This document shows, one piece after another, positions 55,384-64,000 of a stretch of DNA of 64,000 nt. This DNA comes from Isosphaeraceae bacterium EP7. Lineage in GTDB: Bacteria > Planctomycetota > Planctomycetia > Isosphaerales > Isosphaeraceae. A program made the translations under genes and the position numbers. The number at the start of each line of letters is the position of its first letter. The stretch's first letter is position 1. The DNA is taken from assembly GCA_038400315.1 (NCBI GenBank), contig CP151667.1, forward strand, positions 62,001 to 126,000. The letters run 5' to 3'. A model generated the notes under the pieces. It worked only from the letters and a program-made list of their open reading frames with translations, was not told where the DNA came from and did no database searches.

Positions 55384-55620
55384 ATGATTCTCAAACCTTT
55401 CTCGCCGACCGTGAAAGACGCCGGAGAGATCGAGGCCCTGATCACGACCGCCCACCCGGCGGCTCTCGAAGGGGAATCCGTGCTGATCTACAACGGGCCC
55501 GACGGGCCTCTCGCGCTGACGGCGCTCGAGGCCGGTCTGGGCGATTATCGGATCGTCAATGCCACGGACATCGAACGGCAGGCGCTCGACGATGCCGGGT
55601 TCCTGCTCCCCGATGCCTGA
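55384..55620 (+). CDS. Small hypothetical protein
   Basis: 78 residues: MILKPFSPTVKDAGEIEALI, TTAHPAALEGESVLIYNGPD, GPLALTALEAGLGDYRIVNA and TDIERQALDDAGFLLPDA. It is acidic and likely folds as a small alpha-beta domain. No family is recognised. AAGGAGTCATC precedes the ATG, a good site, which supports translation. It diverges from the DUF1559-related gene and converges on the catalase-like gene. Confidence 0.6.
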   Translation: MILKPFSPTVKDAGEIEALITTAHPAALEGESVLIYNGPDGPLALTALEAGLGDYRIVNATDIERQALDDAGFLLPDA

Positions 55621-55645
55621 AGGTGGGCGGTCACGCCGTTCGGGA

Positions 55646-56647
55646 TCAGTCTCCCTCGCGCGGGCGGGCGGGTTCTGAGCGGCCCAGGACGGCGAGGCGG
55701 TCGGCCTGCGTCGCCTCGTAGATCGCCTTGCGGGCGCGGTTGATGCCGCCAAGCGGTTGGTGGTCGGGCAGCGTGTGCCAGGGGGTGAAGGCCATCGCCT
55801 CGGCCAGGGCCAGCCGCTCGGGGGTGGCCGGATTCTGGATCGGCATTCGAAGGGTGGCCACCTTGTGCCAGGGTGCGGTGGGCCGGGCGTCGTCCCAGTC
55901 CACCGTCGGGTCTTCGACCGGCATCGAGGTCGGATCGCCCTGGATCTGCACCAGCAGGTCGAACTCCGCGGGCCGATCGTTCAAGGTGGCCACCAGCCGA
56001 TCTCGCAGGAAGTCGGGCGTGGTCCCCATGGGCAGGGGCGGGCCGTTGGCCTGGATCGGCCTGAATGAGAACTTGATCGCTCGCGGACCCAGCCGATAGG
56101 GCGTCGTGCTATAAAATCGGGCCGCCAGCAGGTCGCCGCATTTGCGGAAGACCTTGGACAGCCGCAGCAGGCGGCCAGGGTGCCAGCCGAGCGGATTCAG
56201 GCCCGGGAGGAGATAACTCCGGGGGAATCCCCCGCGGGCGGCCAGCAGGGCCCTGGTCAAATCGAGATACTCGACATTGTTCCTGATGAAGAACGTCGGC
56301 ATATCGATCGCAATGAAGTCCTGTTCCGAGGCGCCCAGGTCGTCCGTCCCCAGCACCTTCACCGCCATCCCCCGCAGTCCCTTCTTGCGGTCGTCCTCGC
56401 CCTTGCCGTTGGAATAGCGCACCCAGGCCTCGAAGGTCCGCGGCTCGCGGAACAGGCCGTGGCGCAGCTCGTCGGCCAGACCCCCGCCCACCACCAGGTC
56501 CGCCTTCACGAGCCCATGCTGCTTGGGGTGCTGGGGCCTGCGCCCGGGCGTCCCCTCGATCGCGTGCAGCCGCCGCTGCGTCTCGACCAGCTCGGCGATC
56601 ATCGCCTGTTCATTCGGCTCAATCGTCTCGAGTTCGGAATTGAGCAT
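55646..56647 (-). CDS. Catalase-like family protein
   Basis: 333 residues. It has the shortened catalase-related fold: RPQHPKQHGLVKADLVVGGG, LADELRHGLFREPRTFEAWV, RYSNGKGEDDRKKGLRGMAV then KVLG, QDFIAIDMPTFFIRNNVEYL and AIKFSFRPI, TPDFLRDRL, with the final FTPWHTLPDHQPLGGINRAR typical of this group. True catalases have a VHxxxRF heme-pocket motif; here the QHGLVKADL and VRYSN segments occupy that place. Peroxidase or peroxygenase activity is possible but unproven. The ATG at 56647 follows CGAGGGACG. It lies downstream of a double AhpD-like gene on the same strand, separated from it by a hairpin. Confidence 0.8.
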   Translation of the reverse strand: MLNSELETIEPNEQAMIAELVETQRRLHAIEGTPGRRPQHPKQHGLVKADLVVGGGLADELRHGLFREPRTFEAWVRYSNGKGEDDRKKGLRGMAVKVLGTDDLGASEQDFIAIDMPTFFIRNNVEYLDLTRALLAARGGFPRSYLLPGLNPLGWHPGRLLRLSKVFRKCGDLLAARFYSTTPYRLGPRAIKFSFRPIQANGPPLPMGTTPDFLRDRLVATLNDRPAEFDLLVQIQGDPTSMPVEDPTVDWDDARPTAPWHKVATLRMPIQNPATPERLALAEAMAFTPWHTLPDHQPLGGINRARKAIYEATQADRLAVLGRSEPARPREGD

Positions 56648-56695
56648 CGCGTCCCTCGGGGGCGTTGTGCCGACGTCTCGCCCTTCGAACGAGAC

Positions 56696-56736
56696 GCGGC
56701 CCGTGCCTGCGAACTGAGTTCGCAGGCGCGGGCCGC
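56696..56736 (-). terminator. Strong hairpin between the AhpD-like and catalase-like genes
   Basis: GCGGCCCGTGCCTGCGAA (56696-56713) pairs with TTCGCAGGCGCGGGCCGC over 18 bp with one wobble, around a CTGAG loop. It lies 31 bp after the AhpD-like stop and 49 bp before the catalase-like start. Without a T-run it may only partly terminate, so the second gene could be read at a lower level. Confidence 0.65.
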
Positions 56737-56766
56737 CCGGGATTCTCTCCGGATTCGGGGCGTCGA

Positions 56767-58098
56767 TCAAGGCTCCAGCGGCAGGCCGGCGGCCTCGGTC
56801 ACGCGATCGAAGAAGGCGGCCTCGGTGACCTGGAACACCAGCTCCGCCACCTGCTTGTCGGTGTACGGCCCGCGCAGGCGGGCGATGTCCGAGTCGCCGA
56901 CCATCGCCGGGTCGACCGTCAGCTTGCGGGCCAGCTCATACGCATGCTTGCGCGACGGGGGGAGGGCATCCCACGCGCCGTCCAGCTCGGCGATCTCCGC
57001 GGGGGTGGCGCCCAGGGCCTTCAGGCGGCGGTCGGCCTGGTCCAGGGCATACCAGGCGCGGTCATTGCGGGCGGCGATGTGGGCCACCTCGGCCCTCAGC
57101 TTCGGGTCGAGCGTCCCGGCCTCCTCGGCGGTCCTGTGCAGCACGACCCGGCCGACGCCCGTCCTGGGGAACCGGGCCAGCAGCCTGACCCAGGCCGGCA
57201 GCGGGGCCGAGGGGAAGTCCGCCGGCAACGCGGCGCGTGCCGCCTCTTCGCCGGCCAGCTCAAGCCGAGGGGCCCTCGTCCGGGCCGCCGCAAGCGCCGC
57301 GGCCAGCTCATCGGCGGTCTCCAGCTTCGGCCGCGCGGAGGGCACCGCACACACGGGGTCCTGCGGTTTTCCCTTGCTCGCGTCGATGGGCGCCACCAGG
57401 CTGACCTGCTCGGCGATCGAGGGCGAAGTCGGGGTCAGGTAGACCCGGTGATCCTCCTGCGGGATCGCCAGCGCGCCGGTCCAGCGGTTCATGCCGTTGA
57501 ACCCGCCGATGGCCATGGTCATCTCAAGCACCTGCGAGTCGGTGTAGTGCCGCTTCAGGGCCTCGATGTCGGCGCCGGTCACGGCCTGCGGCTCGCGGGA
57601 CAGCTTCTTGGCGTAGGCATACGCCACGCGCTCGGCCGGGGTATGGCCCGACCAGTCGCCGTCGAGCGACGCGATCAGGTCCTCGGACCGCCCGGCGGCG
57701 GCCAGCTTGACCTCCTGGTGGCCCATGCAGTAATAGCAGTTGTTGATCCGGGAGACGATCCAGAACAGCTCGACCTTGAAGGCGTCGTTCAGCGTCAGGG
57801 CCGGGTCGCCGCCCGCCCCCAGGTAGCTGGCGTTCCGGAGTTCGGCGGGCAGGTAGAGCCCCCGCATCCGCGCATTGTTGATGATCCCGGACAGGCTCCC
57901 CTTGGGCCGGGCCGAGGCCTCGGCCACCTCGGCGGCGGTCGGCGGCGGCAGCGGGAGCCGGGGCACCGAGTGCTTCGACCCCTCCAGGATTCGCTTCATT
58001 TCCGGCCGCGTGGCCGGCACGATCGGCGTCTCGTCGGCCGGGGCGACGGCCGGTATCAGCAGGACGGCGGCGGCCAGGCCGCGGGTCAGGTAAGTCAT
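56767..58098 (-). CDS. Secreted protein with two AhpD-like (carboxymuconolactone decarboxylase) domains
   Basis: 443 residues with signal peptide MTYLTRGLAAAVLLIPAVAP. The first AhpD-like domain has the redox motif CYYCMGH (C121, C124, H127) in NNCYYCMGHQEVKLAAAG, then TPAERVAYAYAKKLSREPQA and YTDSQVLEMTMAIGGFNGMN. A second copy follows: LRAEVAHIAARNDRAWYALD, RLKALGATPAEI, SRKHAYELARKLTVDPAMVG and YTDKQVAELVFQVTEAAFFD, but there the CxxC is replaced (NDRAWYAL), so it is probably catalytically dead. AhpD proteins reduce peroxidase partners through CxxC; export is unusual. The gene follows a DUF1559 gene after 58 bp and precedes the catalase-like gene. Confidence 0.85.
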   Translation of the reverse strand: MTYLTRGLAAAVLLIPAVAPADETPIVPATRPEMKRILEGSKHSVPRLPLPPPTAAEVAEASARPKGSLSGIINNARMRGLYLPAELRNASYLGAGGDPALTLNDAFKVELFWIVSRINNCYYCMGHQEVKLAAAGRSEDLIASLDGDWSGHTPAERVAYAYAKKLSREPQAVTGADIEALKRHYTDSQVLEMTMAIGGFNGMNRWTGALAIPQEDHRVYLTPTSPSIAEQVSLVAPIDASKGKPQDPVCAVPSARPKLETADELAAALAAARTRAPRLELAGEEAARAALPADFPSAPLPAWVRLLARFPRTGVGRVVLHRTAEEAGTLDPKLRAEVAHIAARNDRAWYALDQADRRLKALGATPAEIAELDGAWDALPPSRKHAYELARKLTVDPAMVGDSDIARLRGPYTDKQVAELVFQVTEAAFFDRVTEAAGLPLEP

Positions 58099-58156
58099 GA
58101 GGAAGTGCTCTCGCCAGGGATGACCGATGAAGAATCCGACGACGCTGCGTTCGACC

Positions 58157-59152
58157 TCAGAAGGCGTCCGCGCTGATGATCTCGCCGCCGGACCTCGTGC
58201 CGATCCCTCGCCAGGCGGCGATGTTGATCGTGTCCTTGCTGAACCGCACCGAGCCGTCGACCATGAGCAGGTTCACGCCGCCGGAGTGGTTGCTATTGGC
58301 CGTGGTCATGATTCTCGACGGCGGGAACATGCACGAGCGCGAGTTCGGCGGCCCCGAGTGCCAGTAGCTGGTCGTCGAGTGGTAGCCGTAAATCCAGGGG
58401 GCCCCGACGTTTGAGTAGCCCTGCATCGACAGGTTCTTCACGTCCGTGGCCCGGCAGAGGGCGACGGCCTCATCGGGGGTCGCCGGGTAGGTGCCGGGGC
58501 GGTAGGTGTCGAGCTTGTCGGTGGAGACCGTCTGGTCGAAGTCGCCCCGCAGGTGCTCGCTGAACGCGGCGGTGTTGCTCGTGCCGTCGATGACGTCGGC
58601 CATCCGGATCATCTGATCCGAGTAGAACATCCCGTTGGGGGCCGCGACCGTCTTGTTCACGCCGGTGGTGTCGCTGACGCCGTACCACATGGCGACGCTC
58701 GTCCCCTCATTGGACCGGTAGCTCGTGCCGCTGCCGTACGTCGCCGGGACCTTCGTGCTGGCGTCCGACGGGCAGACGAACGAGGCCACCGACGACGCCG
58801 TTGCCGTCGTGATCGCAGGATCGGTCCAGCCGACGGCGAAGTTCAGCGCATTCCCCAGGTTGCTCTGCTCGATGAACGGCAGCAGCCTGGCCAGCGGGGA
58901 GTACGACACGGCCTGCGGGATCGTCCGGCCCAGCGGGAAGGCCCCGATGGTGTCGTGATAGTTGTGCATCGCCAGCCCGAGCTGCTTCAGGTTGTTGGTG
59001 CACTGGATGCGCCTGGCCGACTCGCGGGCCGACTGCACGGCCGGAAGCAGCAGCGCGATGAGCACGGCGATGATGCTGATGACGACGAGAAGCTCGATCA
59101 GAGTGAACGCGCGGCGAACCGCCGCGGCATGAGTGCGCAAGGGACGGATCAT
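58157..59152 (-). CDS. DUF1559 protein with prepilin-like leader and H-x9-DG tail
   Basis: 331 residues. The leader reads [20 protein letters not shown] then [20 protein letters not shown]; the residue before F is Ala rather than the usual Gly. DUF1559 motifs follow: [48 protein letters not shown] and [20 protein letters not shown], ending [15 protein letters not shown]. The protein is expected to be anchored as a pseudopilin-like subunit. It is the first gene of a probable unit with the AhpD-like and catalase-like genes, which associates this paralogue with redox functions. Confidence 0.92.
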   Translation of the reverse strand: MIRPLRTHAAAVRRAFTLIELLVVISIIAVLIALLLPAVQSARESARRIQCTNNLKQLGLAMHNYHDTIGAFPLGRTIPQAVSYSPLARLLPFIEQSNLGNALNFAVGWTDPAITTATASSVASFVCPSDASTKVPATYGSGTSYRSNEGTSVAMWYGVSDTTGVNKTVAAPNGMFYSDQMIRMADVIDGTSNTAAFSEHLRGDFDQTVSTDKLDTYRPGTYPATPDEAVALCRATDVKNLSMQGYSNVGAPWIYGYHSTTSYWHSGPPNSRSCMFPPSRIMTTANSNHSGGVNLLMVDGSVRFSKDTINIAAWRGIGTRSGGEIISADAF

Positions 59153-59351
59153 GATGGATAAACCCCGACGGAAGGAATCGCTCGGATCGGAAAATCACCC
59201 GTTTGATGACGTGGCAGCGTCGTCCAACGCGTCGTCGAGACCGTGGCCGCTCGATCGATCCCGTCCGAGGGCCTGCGACGCAAGCAATGCGCAGCGGCTC
59301 GGGCCGGACGATTTCGGACGAGTCGGGTTCGGGTCGACGAGGGGGCGTCGC

Positions 59352-59825
59352 TCAGGCGTCGAGCGAACGGGCCCGGGGCGGTCGATCCGGCGATTCGGGG
59401 CGGAGGATCGGGGATCCGGCCGCGTCGTCCGCGGCGAGAAATCCGGTCTCGGGGGCCGCGCGGAGCATCGACGCCAGGGCGTCGACGCAGGCCCAATCGT
59501 TCAACTTAGGAGCCGCGGCGGCCTGGATCGGTGCGGCCGTCTCGGCCGGGGCCTTCGAGCAGTGGGGGCCCTGGCAAGGGGCCTGCCCGTCGCGCAAAAT
59601 CTCCGCGACGTCGGCCCTCGCCCCCACCACGCCCCGCGTCGGGGCGTCCCCGCTCGTCAGCAAATCCGAAAAGATCGCGTCAGCGTGCAAGACCGCATGC
59701 CGGCCGCAGGACGAGGCCTGCGCCTGCGCGGAGAGTAGCGAGCACGCCATGAGAGAAACCAGGAAAACCCCGGTCCTCCGGACGTTGCATCGCCGCTGCC
59801 AACGGTAAGAGACCGTTGCTTCCAC
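59352..59825 (-). CDS. Secreted cysteine-containing hypothetical protein
   Basis: 157 residues from a GTG at 59825, with CACGAGAG upstream; an ATG at 59912 is possible. The leader NVRRTGVFLVSLMACSLLSA then QAQAS is a signal peptide. The mature part reads SCGRHAVLHADAIFSDLLTS, ADVAEILRDGQAPCQGPHCS and LNDWACVDALASML, giving four spread Cys residues, two in CQGPHC. No family is recognised. A related look - signal peptide, PCxxxxC, Ala/Pro/Lys spacer - is seen in the gene at 62760-63332, also near a DUF1559 gene. The start remains uncertain. Confidence 0.55.
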   Translation of the reverse strand: MEATVSYRWQRRCNVRRTGVFLVSLMACSLLSAQAQASSCGRHAVLHADAIFSDLLTSGDAPTRGVVGARADVAEILRDGQAPCQGPHCSKAPAETAAPIQAAAAPKLNDWACVDALASMLRAAPETGFLAADDAAGSPILRPESPDRPPRARSLDA

Positions 59826-60089
59826 GTCGAATTGACTCTCGTGCGAGTAGTGCGGGAAGAGGTGAGATGCAAAATTCCCCCAACTTCCGTCGTCGAGGGG
59901 ATGCAACACCAAACATTAACCCCACGCCCCCTGCACCGCAATCCCCCGGATCCTGAAATTTCAATCCCGCCCATTTTCGCCCCGGGGCGGCAGTTCGCGC
60001 AGCTCATCCCGGTTCATGTCCCGCAGATCATGCATACCGCGGAAGGAGCCTCGCGTCCTCCGGCTTGCCCCGGCAGCGATGCGGTCGCC
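59826..60089. promoter_or_regulatory. Leader and intergenic region upstream of the cysteine-containing protein gene
   Basis: About 260 bp with no supported gene. Just downstream, CAACGGT...ACCGTTG at 59798-59816 (inside the leader-peptide coding part) forms a 7-bp hairpin. The stretch GATGCAACACCAAACATTAA at 59900-59919 is AT-richer and may hold the promoter. Nothing else is recognised. Confidence 0.3.
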
Positions 60090-60695
60090 CTAACGATTTC
60101 GGTTGAGCAGGGGGAAGAATTTCCCCGTCCGCCGAGCGTAGGCCCGATACTCGTCGCCGAACCTCTCGATTAATTTGGCCTCTTCGATCCGGGTACGGGT
60201 GACGAGCAACGTCAAGCCCATGACACCGAGGAGCGCGATGAGCCAGTTCGCGGTCAGCAGGCTCAGAGCCAGCCCGCACACGAGGACGACGAGGTAGAAC
60301 GGGTGTCGCACCCAGCGGTAAGGTCCGTGGGTGACCAGGGTGTGCTCACGTCGAGTGACGACCGTATCGGTGAGGTTCTTGCCCAGGCTTCGGAACGTCC
60401 AGAACAAGAGGAGGGGCGTCACGAGGAGCCCGAGGGGCGCACCGGCCCAGCGGAGCCAGGCGGGCAGTGCGACCGAACACCAGGAAACCGAGGCAGGGTT
60501 GATCAGGTAAGCGGCCAGCAAGGCCCAGACCAGGACGCCGCACAGGCGGAGGCCGACCATGGTGAAAAGGCCTTCGGCCCTGCGGTCCAGCCGCTCCCCG
60601 CTCGCTCCAGCCCTGATCCGGTGGTAAAGGCCGATGGGCAAGCAGAGGGCGACGCTGGCGAGGGCAATCGCCCGGAAGGTGAATTCGGTGGTCAT
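60090..60695 (-). CDS. Isoprenylcysteine methyltransferase (ICMT)-like membrane protein
   Basis: 201 residues with about five hydrophobic helices. The C-terminal part holds the family motif: LVTHGPYRWVRHPFYLVVLV (GPYxxxRHPxY) and RIEEAKLIERFGDEYRAYAR then RTGKFFPLL (ExxLxxxFGxxYxxYxxxxxRxxP). These form the S-adenosylmethionine and substrate site in ICMT/PEMT-like proteins; bacterial members methylate lipids or unknown small molecules. The N-terminal half (MTTEFTFRAIALASVALCLP, LFTMVGLRLCGVLVWALLAA) spans the membrane. The ATG at 60695 is chosen over 60731 because it begins the family-like sequence. Its neighbours on both sides are redox or envelope genes. Confidence 0.85.
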   Translation of the reverse strand: MTTEFTFRAIALASVALCLPIGLYHRIRAGASGERLDRRAEGLFTMVGLRLCGVLVWALLAAYLINPASVSWCSVALPAWLRWAGAPLGLLVTPLLLFWTFRSLGKNLTDTVVTRREHTLVTHGPYRWVRHPFYLVVLVCGLALSLLTANWLIALLGVMGLTLLVTRTRIEEAKLIERFGDEYRAYARRTGKFFPLLNRNR

Positions 60696-60831
60696 GGGAA
60701 CGATTCTCGCCCAGGACATGCGCCGGATCAACGGGCGAGTGTTTCTCGGTTTGACCGTCGCGGTACGTCCTGCGAACGGCCGACCGTGCCGGCATCTCCG
60801 TTGAATGCGACGACCCTCCGAACGAGGCCCA

Positions 60832-61482
60832 TCAAAATTCGAACGGGCATCCCGAATACGGCTGTGTGGGGGCGTCGACCAGGTCGAGCGGCGTCTCGGC
60901 GGCGCCGGTCATGGCGGCAAGCTTCGATCCCAGGTCGATCAGCATGGCCTCCGAGTATCCCGGCCAGTGGCCCGCGATGGTCCCCTTGGAATCGACCAGG
61001 ACCACATAGGCGGAGTTACTGATCTGATAGTCCTTGACGATCTTGAGCGGCTTGTCGAGGACCAGGGGGTAGGCCACCTTGTGCCGTTCGGCCCAGCGGT
61101 TTGCCTGGGGGGCCTCGGCGTCGATGACGCCCAGGAAGGTGGCGGAGGGGTAGGCTTCGTGCAGGCGGTTGAAGAAGGGCTGGGCCTCGGCGCTGCACGG
61201 GCAGCCGTCCATGATGAAGGTGAGCACCGTCGGCCCGGAGGGTGCGGGCGCGTGCCGGGGGCCATCGGTCGTCTCGGCGTCGAAGGCGCGGGCCTGGCGG
61301 CCGACCATCGTCGCGCTGGCCTCGGCCATCGGCGGGGTGACCAGATGGGTCTTCGGCTCGATGACCACGATCAGGCCCGGCGGGCCCGCCTCGCCCCATT
61401 CGGAGCGGAGCCGGGCCCAGCCGTAGAGGCCGCCGAGGGCCGAAAAGAGGGCCATGAACACGAGTGCGGCGGTCCGACTCAT
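60832..61482 (-). CDS. Membrane-anchored redoxin (AhpC/TSA-like) with a CPC motif
   Basis: 216 residues. The leader MSRTAALVFMALFSALGGLY is an uncleaved anchor or signal peptide. The thioredoxin-fold domain has VLTFIMDGCPCSAEAQPFFN with C94 and C96 in a C-P-C arrangement rather than CxxC, FLGVIDAEAPQANRWAERHK, YPLVLDKPLKIVKDYQISNS and YVVLVDSKGTIAGHWPGYSE. This is the layout of TlpA/AhpC-TSA redoxins acting outside the cytoplasm. Its start lies only 15 bp after the stop of the DUF1559 gene upstream, so the two form one operon. GGGAGCTGCC precedes the ATG. Confidence 0.85.
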   Translation of the reverse strand: MSRTAALVFMALFSALGGLYGWARLRSEWGEAGPPGLIVVIEPKTHLVTPPMAEASATMVGRQARAFDAETTDGPRHAPAPSGPTVLTFIMDGCPCSAEAQPFFNRLHEAYPSATFLGVIDAEAPQANRWAERHKVAYPLVLDKPLKIVKDYQISNSAYVVLVDSKGTIAGHWPGYSEAMLIDLGSKLAAMTGAAETPLDLVDAPTQPYSGCPFEF

Positions 61483-61497
61483 CTTGGGCAGCTCCCG

Positions 61498-62547
<1,050 letters not shown>

Positions 62548-62759
62548 CGGAGGAGACCCCATTGAAACGCAACGCGCAGGCCCGAGGCGAGACCCCGCCC
62601 GCACGCGGCCCCGGGATGTCTCCCGGGCCGGCGGTCGGTCGATCTTGCGTCTCAGAGCATCTGCGAGACCTTCCCCGTGCGCCCCGAATGAATGGGGCGA
62701 CCGAGGGCCATGAACGCGGAGTGACAGCGTCGAGGCGGCCCGGACGTCATTGATGACGT

Positions 62760-63332
62760 TCAGGCGAAGGTCTGGGTTTCCGGCGGTTCATCCGGGCGTG
62801 AGAGGAAAGGTGAGCTCCAGCGAGCGGAGTCCGTCATCCGCACGAACCCGGGGCCGCTCACCGGCAACGATCCGCCGAGCGGCGATGCCACCAGCGCCGC
62901 CTTGCCTAGCGGCCCGACGGGCGTCGGGGTTGGCACTCCCGCATCGCCGCATGGGGTCTGGCTGAAGCAAGGCCCCGAGCCCTTGACCGGCGCGGCGGCA
63001 TTTTTCGAAGGGCCGGCCGGCGATTTCTTCGACTTGGCCCCTTTGGGCGCACAGCAGCATTTCTCGCCGCTGCATCGGGCGCAGGCGCATGAGTGCGACT
63101 CGCCCGCGCCGGACGAGTGAGAGATCGAACCGGATGCCGAAGCCGCCGCGTTCCACCCGGACGCAACCATCAACGTCGCCGCGGCCATCAGCCAGCGTGC
63201 GAGCGATCGTCGCCAGGTGTCGGGGGCCTGAAGTCTCAAGTGGGTGGGCTCTTGGGGCGGGCGGCCCGGCCCGCCCGATTGCCGGGGAGGCCGCGATCCG
63301 ATGGGCTCATCATCAGAGACGGCCGGGGCCAT
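62760..63332 (-). CDS. Secreted Cys-cluster hypothetical protein
   Basis: 190 residues from an ATG at 63332; a TTG at about 63240 would place the signal peptide nearer the N-terminus. The sequence WRRSLARWLMAAATLMVASG then WNAAASASG is a signal peptide. The mature region begins with a striking cysteine cluster, HSCACARCSGEKCCCAPKGA then KSKKSPAG (seven Cys within 14 residues), followed by PCFSQTPCGD. The rest is Pro/Ser/Gly-rich and ends RPDEPPETQTFA. A metal-binding or redox role is plausible from the cysteines but not established. It lies 213 bp upstream of the DUF1559-redoxin operon on the same strand. Confidence 0.6.
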   Translation of the reverse strand: MAPAVSDDEPIGSRPPRQSGGPGRPPQEPTHLRLQAPDTWRRSLARWLMAAATLMVASGWNAAASASGSISHSSGAGESHSCACARCSGEKCCCAPKGAKSKKSPAGPSKNAAAPVKGSGPCFSQTPCGDAGVPTPTPVGPLGKAALVASPLGGSLPVSGPGFVRMTDSARWSSPFLSRPDEPPETQTFA

Positions 63333-63955
63333 GTCAAGAAGCCCGAATGTCCGGGCTGGGTGCGCCTTCGCGCGAATGGAAAACGGGCACGATCCCCCGC
63401 CGTCTCGCACAGGGCGGCGTGCACCGAGGAGGGGTCCACCAAGGCTTGACCACCGATTCCGCCTCGACGGGCGGATGTCACTCACCGGGACGCCTGTCAA
63501 TTTCGTTCAGCCTGTCGCGCCAGGACAGGTTCCCAGGGCGCAATTTCGCGACCCCTCTGCTCTGCCTCAAGGACGAAGTCGACAGACCCGGAAAAATCCC
63601 GGACGCTATCGCTTCCCTCCAACGGCCGCTTGCCCTGCCGCATCGACGTGGGATCGGGGCGGGTGATGCGTACTGCGCGGCACGATTTCGCGCCCGTGAA
63701 GCGCGAGGACGGGCGATACCCACCCATAACGTCTGTTGCCAGAATGCAACACCGTGCAACGGGCTTTGGGGCTGAACGAAGCGCGTCTGGCCGTGATGCA
63801 ACGATCAAGGCGCATGAAAAATCCCCTCGGCCGGGCGAGTCGCCCAACCGAGGGGATTGATTTTGGTCGAAGTTCTCTCAACCGGGAGCCCCGATCGGAC
63901 AAAACCAGGAGGCCTACCTCAGCATGCCCCCGTGTCTCGCCAATCGGGCAAGTGA
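63333..63955. other. Gene-free interval at the right end
   Basis: About 620 bp with several overlapping short frames on both strands, none protein-like. It holds the terminator at 63820-63858 and otherwise nothing that I can recognise. Confidence 0.4.
63820..63858 (-). terminator. Intrinsic terminator downstream of the glycine-rich protein gene
   Basis: AATCCCCTCGG (63820-63830) is the exact reverse complement of CCGAGGGGATT (63848-63858), with an inner GGGCG/CGCCC stem. On the minus strand the stem is followed by TTTTTC. It starts 98 bp after the stop codon of the gene that enters from the right edge. Confidence 0.8.
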
Positions 63956-64000
63956 TCAATAACGGCCGCCGCCGCCGCCGTAGCCGCCGCTGCTGCCGCC
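63956..64000 (-). CDS. C-terminal end of a glycine-rich protein, probably an RRM-type RNA-binding protein
   Basis: Only the last 14 residues are in the window: GGSSGGYGGGGGRY followed by TGA. Gly/Ser/Tyr/Arg-rich tails of this form, ending GGRY, are typical of small bacterial glycine-rich RNA-binding proteins with one RRM domain, and those are common in planctomycetes and cyanobacteria. The RRM itself would lie beyond the right edge, so the family is inferred from the tail alone. The terminator at 63820-63858 suits this gene. Confidence 0.55.
   Translation of the reverse strand, partial: GGSSGGYGGGGGRY

Overview
The window looks like chromosomal DNA of a high-GC planctomycete, most probably of the Isosphaeraceae type. 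This rests on four genes for DUF1559 proteins (three with the prepilin-like [22 protein letters not shown] leader, all four with a C-terminal H-x9-DG tail), a secreted DUF11 protein with the planctomycete LExRxLLA leader, two Uma2-family genes, a CSD-DUF1294 protein, and many secreted proteins without a recognisable family. The taxonomic call is inference from protein style; no rRNA or tRNA gene is visible.

Layout. 1-2.9 kb: small minus-strand genes (VOC protein, hypotheticals, a dual-specificity-type phosphatase) with a short repeated module upstream of several of them. 2.9-7.2 kb: two paralogous membrane-anchored von Willebrand A proteins. 7.2-12.5 kb: a gene-poor stretch with candidate origin-like repeats, then dnaN, dciA (DUF721) and gyrB. 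12.8-18.2 kb: a giant SWIM-SNF2 ATPase, a VapBC-type toxin-antitoxin pair and a small hypothetical. 18.3-28.5 kb: MBL hydrolase, ArnT-like glycosyltransferase, ABC-2 permease, DUF11 surface protein, a four-repeat secreted protein and an MFS permease. 28.8-34.2 kb: CSD-DUF1294, a short DnaA, Uma2 and gyrA. 34.4-41.7 kb: DUF1559 protein with lipoprotein, a second Uma2, then a sugar cluster (rfbB, a GDP-mannose-type SDR, rhamnulokinase) with a frameshifted DUF6157 gene inside it. 41.1-55.6 kb: zinc-ribbon protein, larE, a trypsin-like protease with an unusual C-terminal domain, acyltransferase, cysteine desulfurase and several secreted or hypothetical proteins. 55.6-64 kb, almost all minus strand: catalase-like protein, double AhpD-like protein, two DUF1559 proteins, a CPC redoxin, an ICMT-like methyltransferase, two cysteine-containing secreted proteins, and the tail of a glycine-rich protein.

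How it fits together. The replication genes dnaN, dciA, gyrB, dnaA and gyrA all lie on the plus strand within 26 kb but are split by unrelated genes, like an ancestral dnaA-dnaN-gyrB-gyrA cluster opened by insertions; recF is not seen. The right end reads as redox/peroxide functions coupled to DUF1559 pseudopilin-like proteins. The sugar cluster would supply deoxyhexoses for surface polysaccharide, in keeping with the nearby glycosyltransferase and acyltransferase genes.

Most notable: (i) a repeated module 5' of unrelated genes at 0.4-2.9 kb, which seems to derive from the 5' end of a small secreted-protein gene; (ii) two copies of a structured TATTTTG...AATAGGGG element at 42.86 and 52.76 kb; (iii) a DUF6157 gene split by a precise 5-bp tandem duplication; (iv) a secreted protein built of four about 70-residue repeats of unknown fold; (v) a DnaA with no domain I and an altered DNA-binding signature; (vi) a partial duplicate of the acyltransferase 3' end bracketing another gene.
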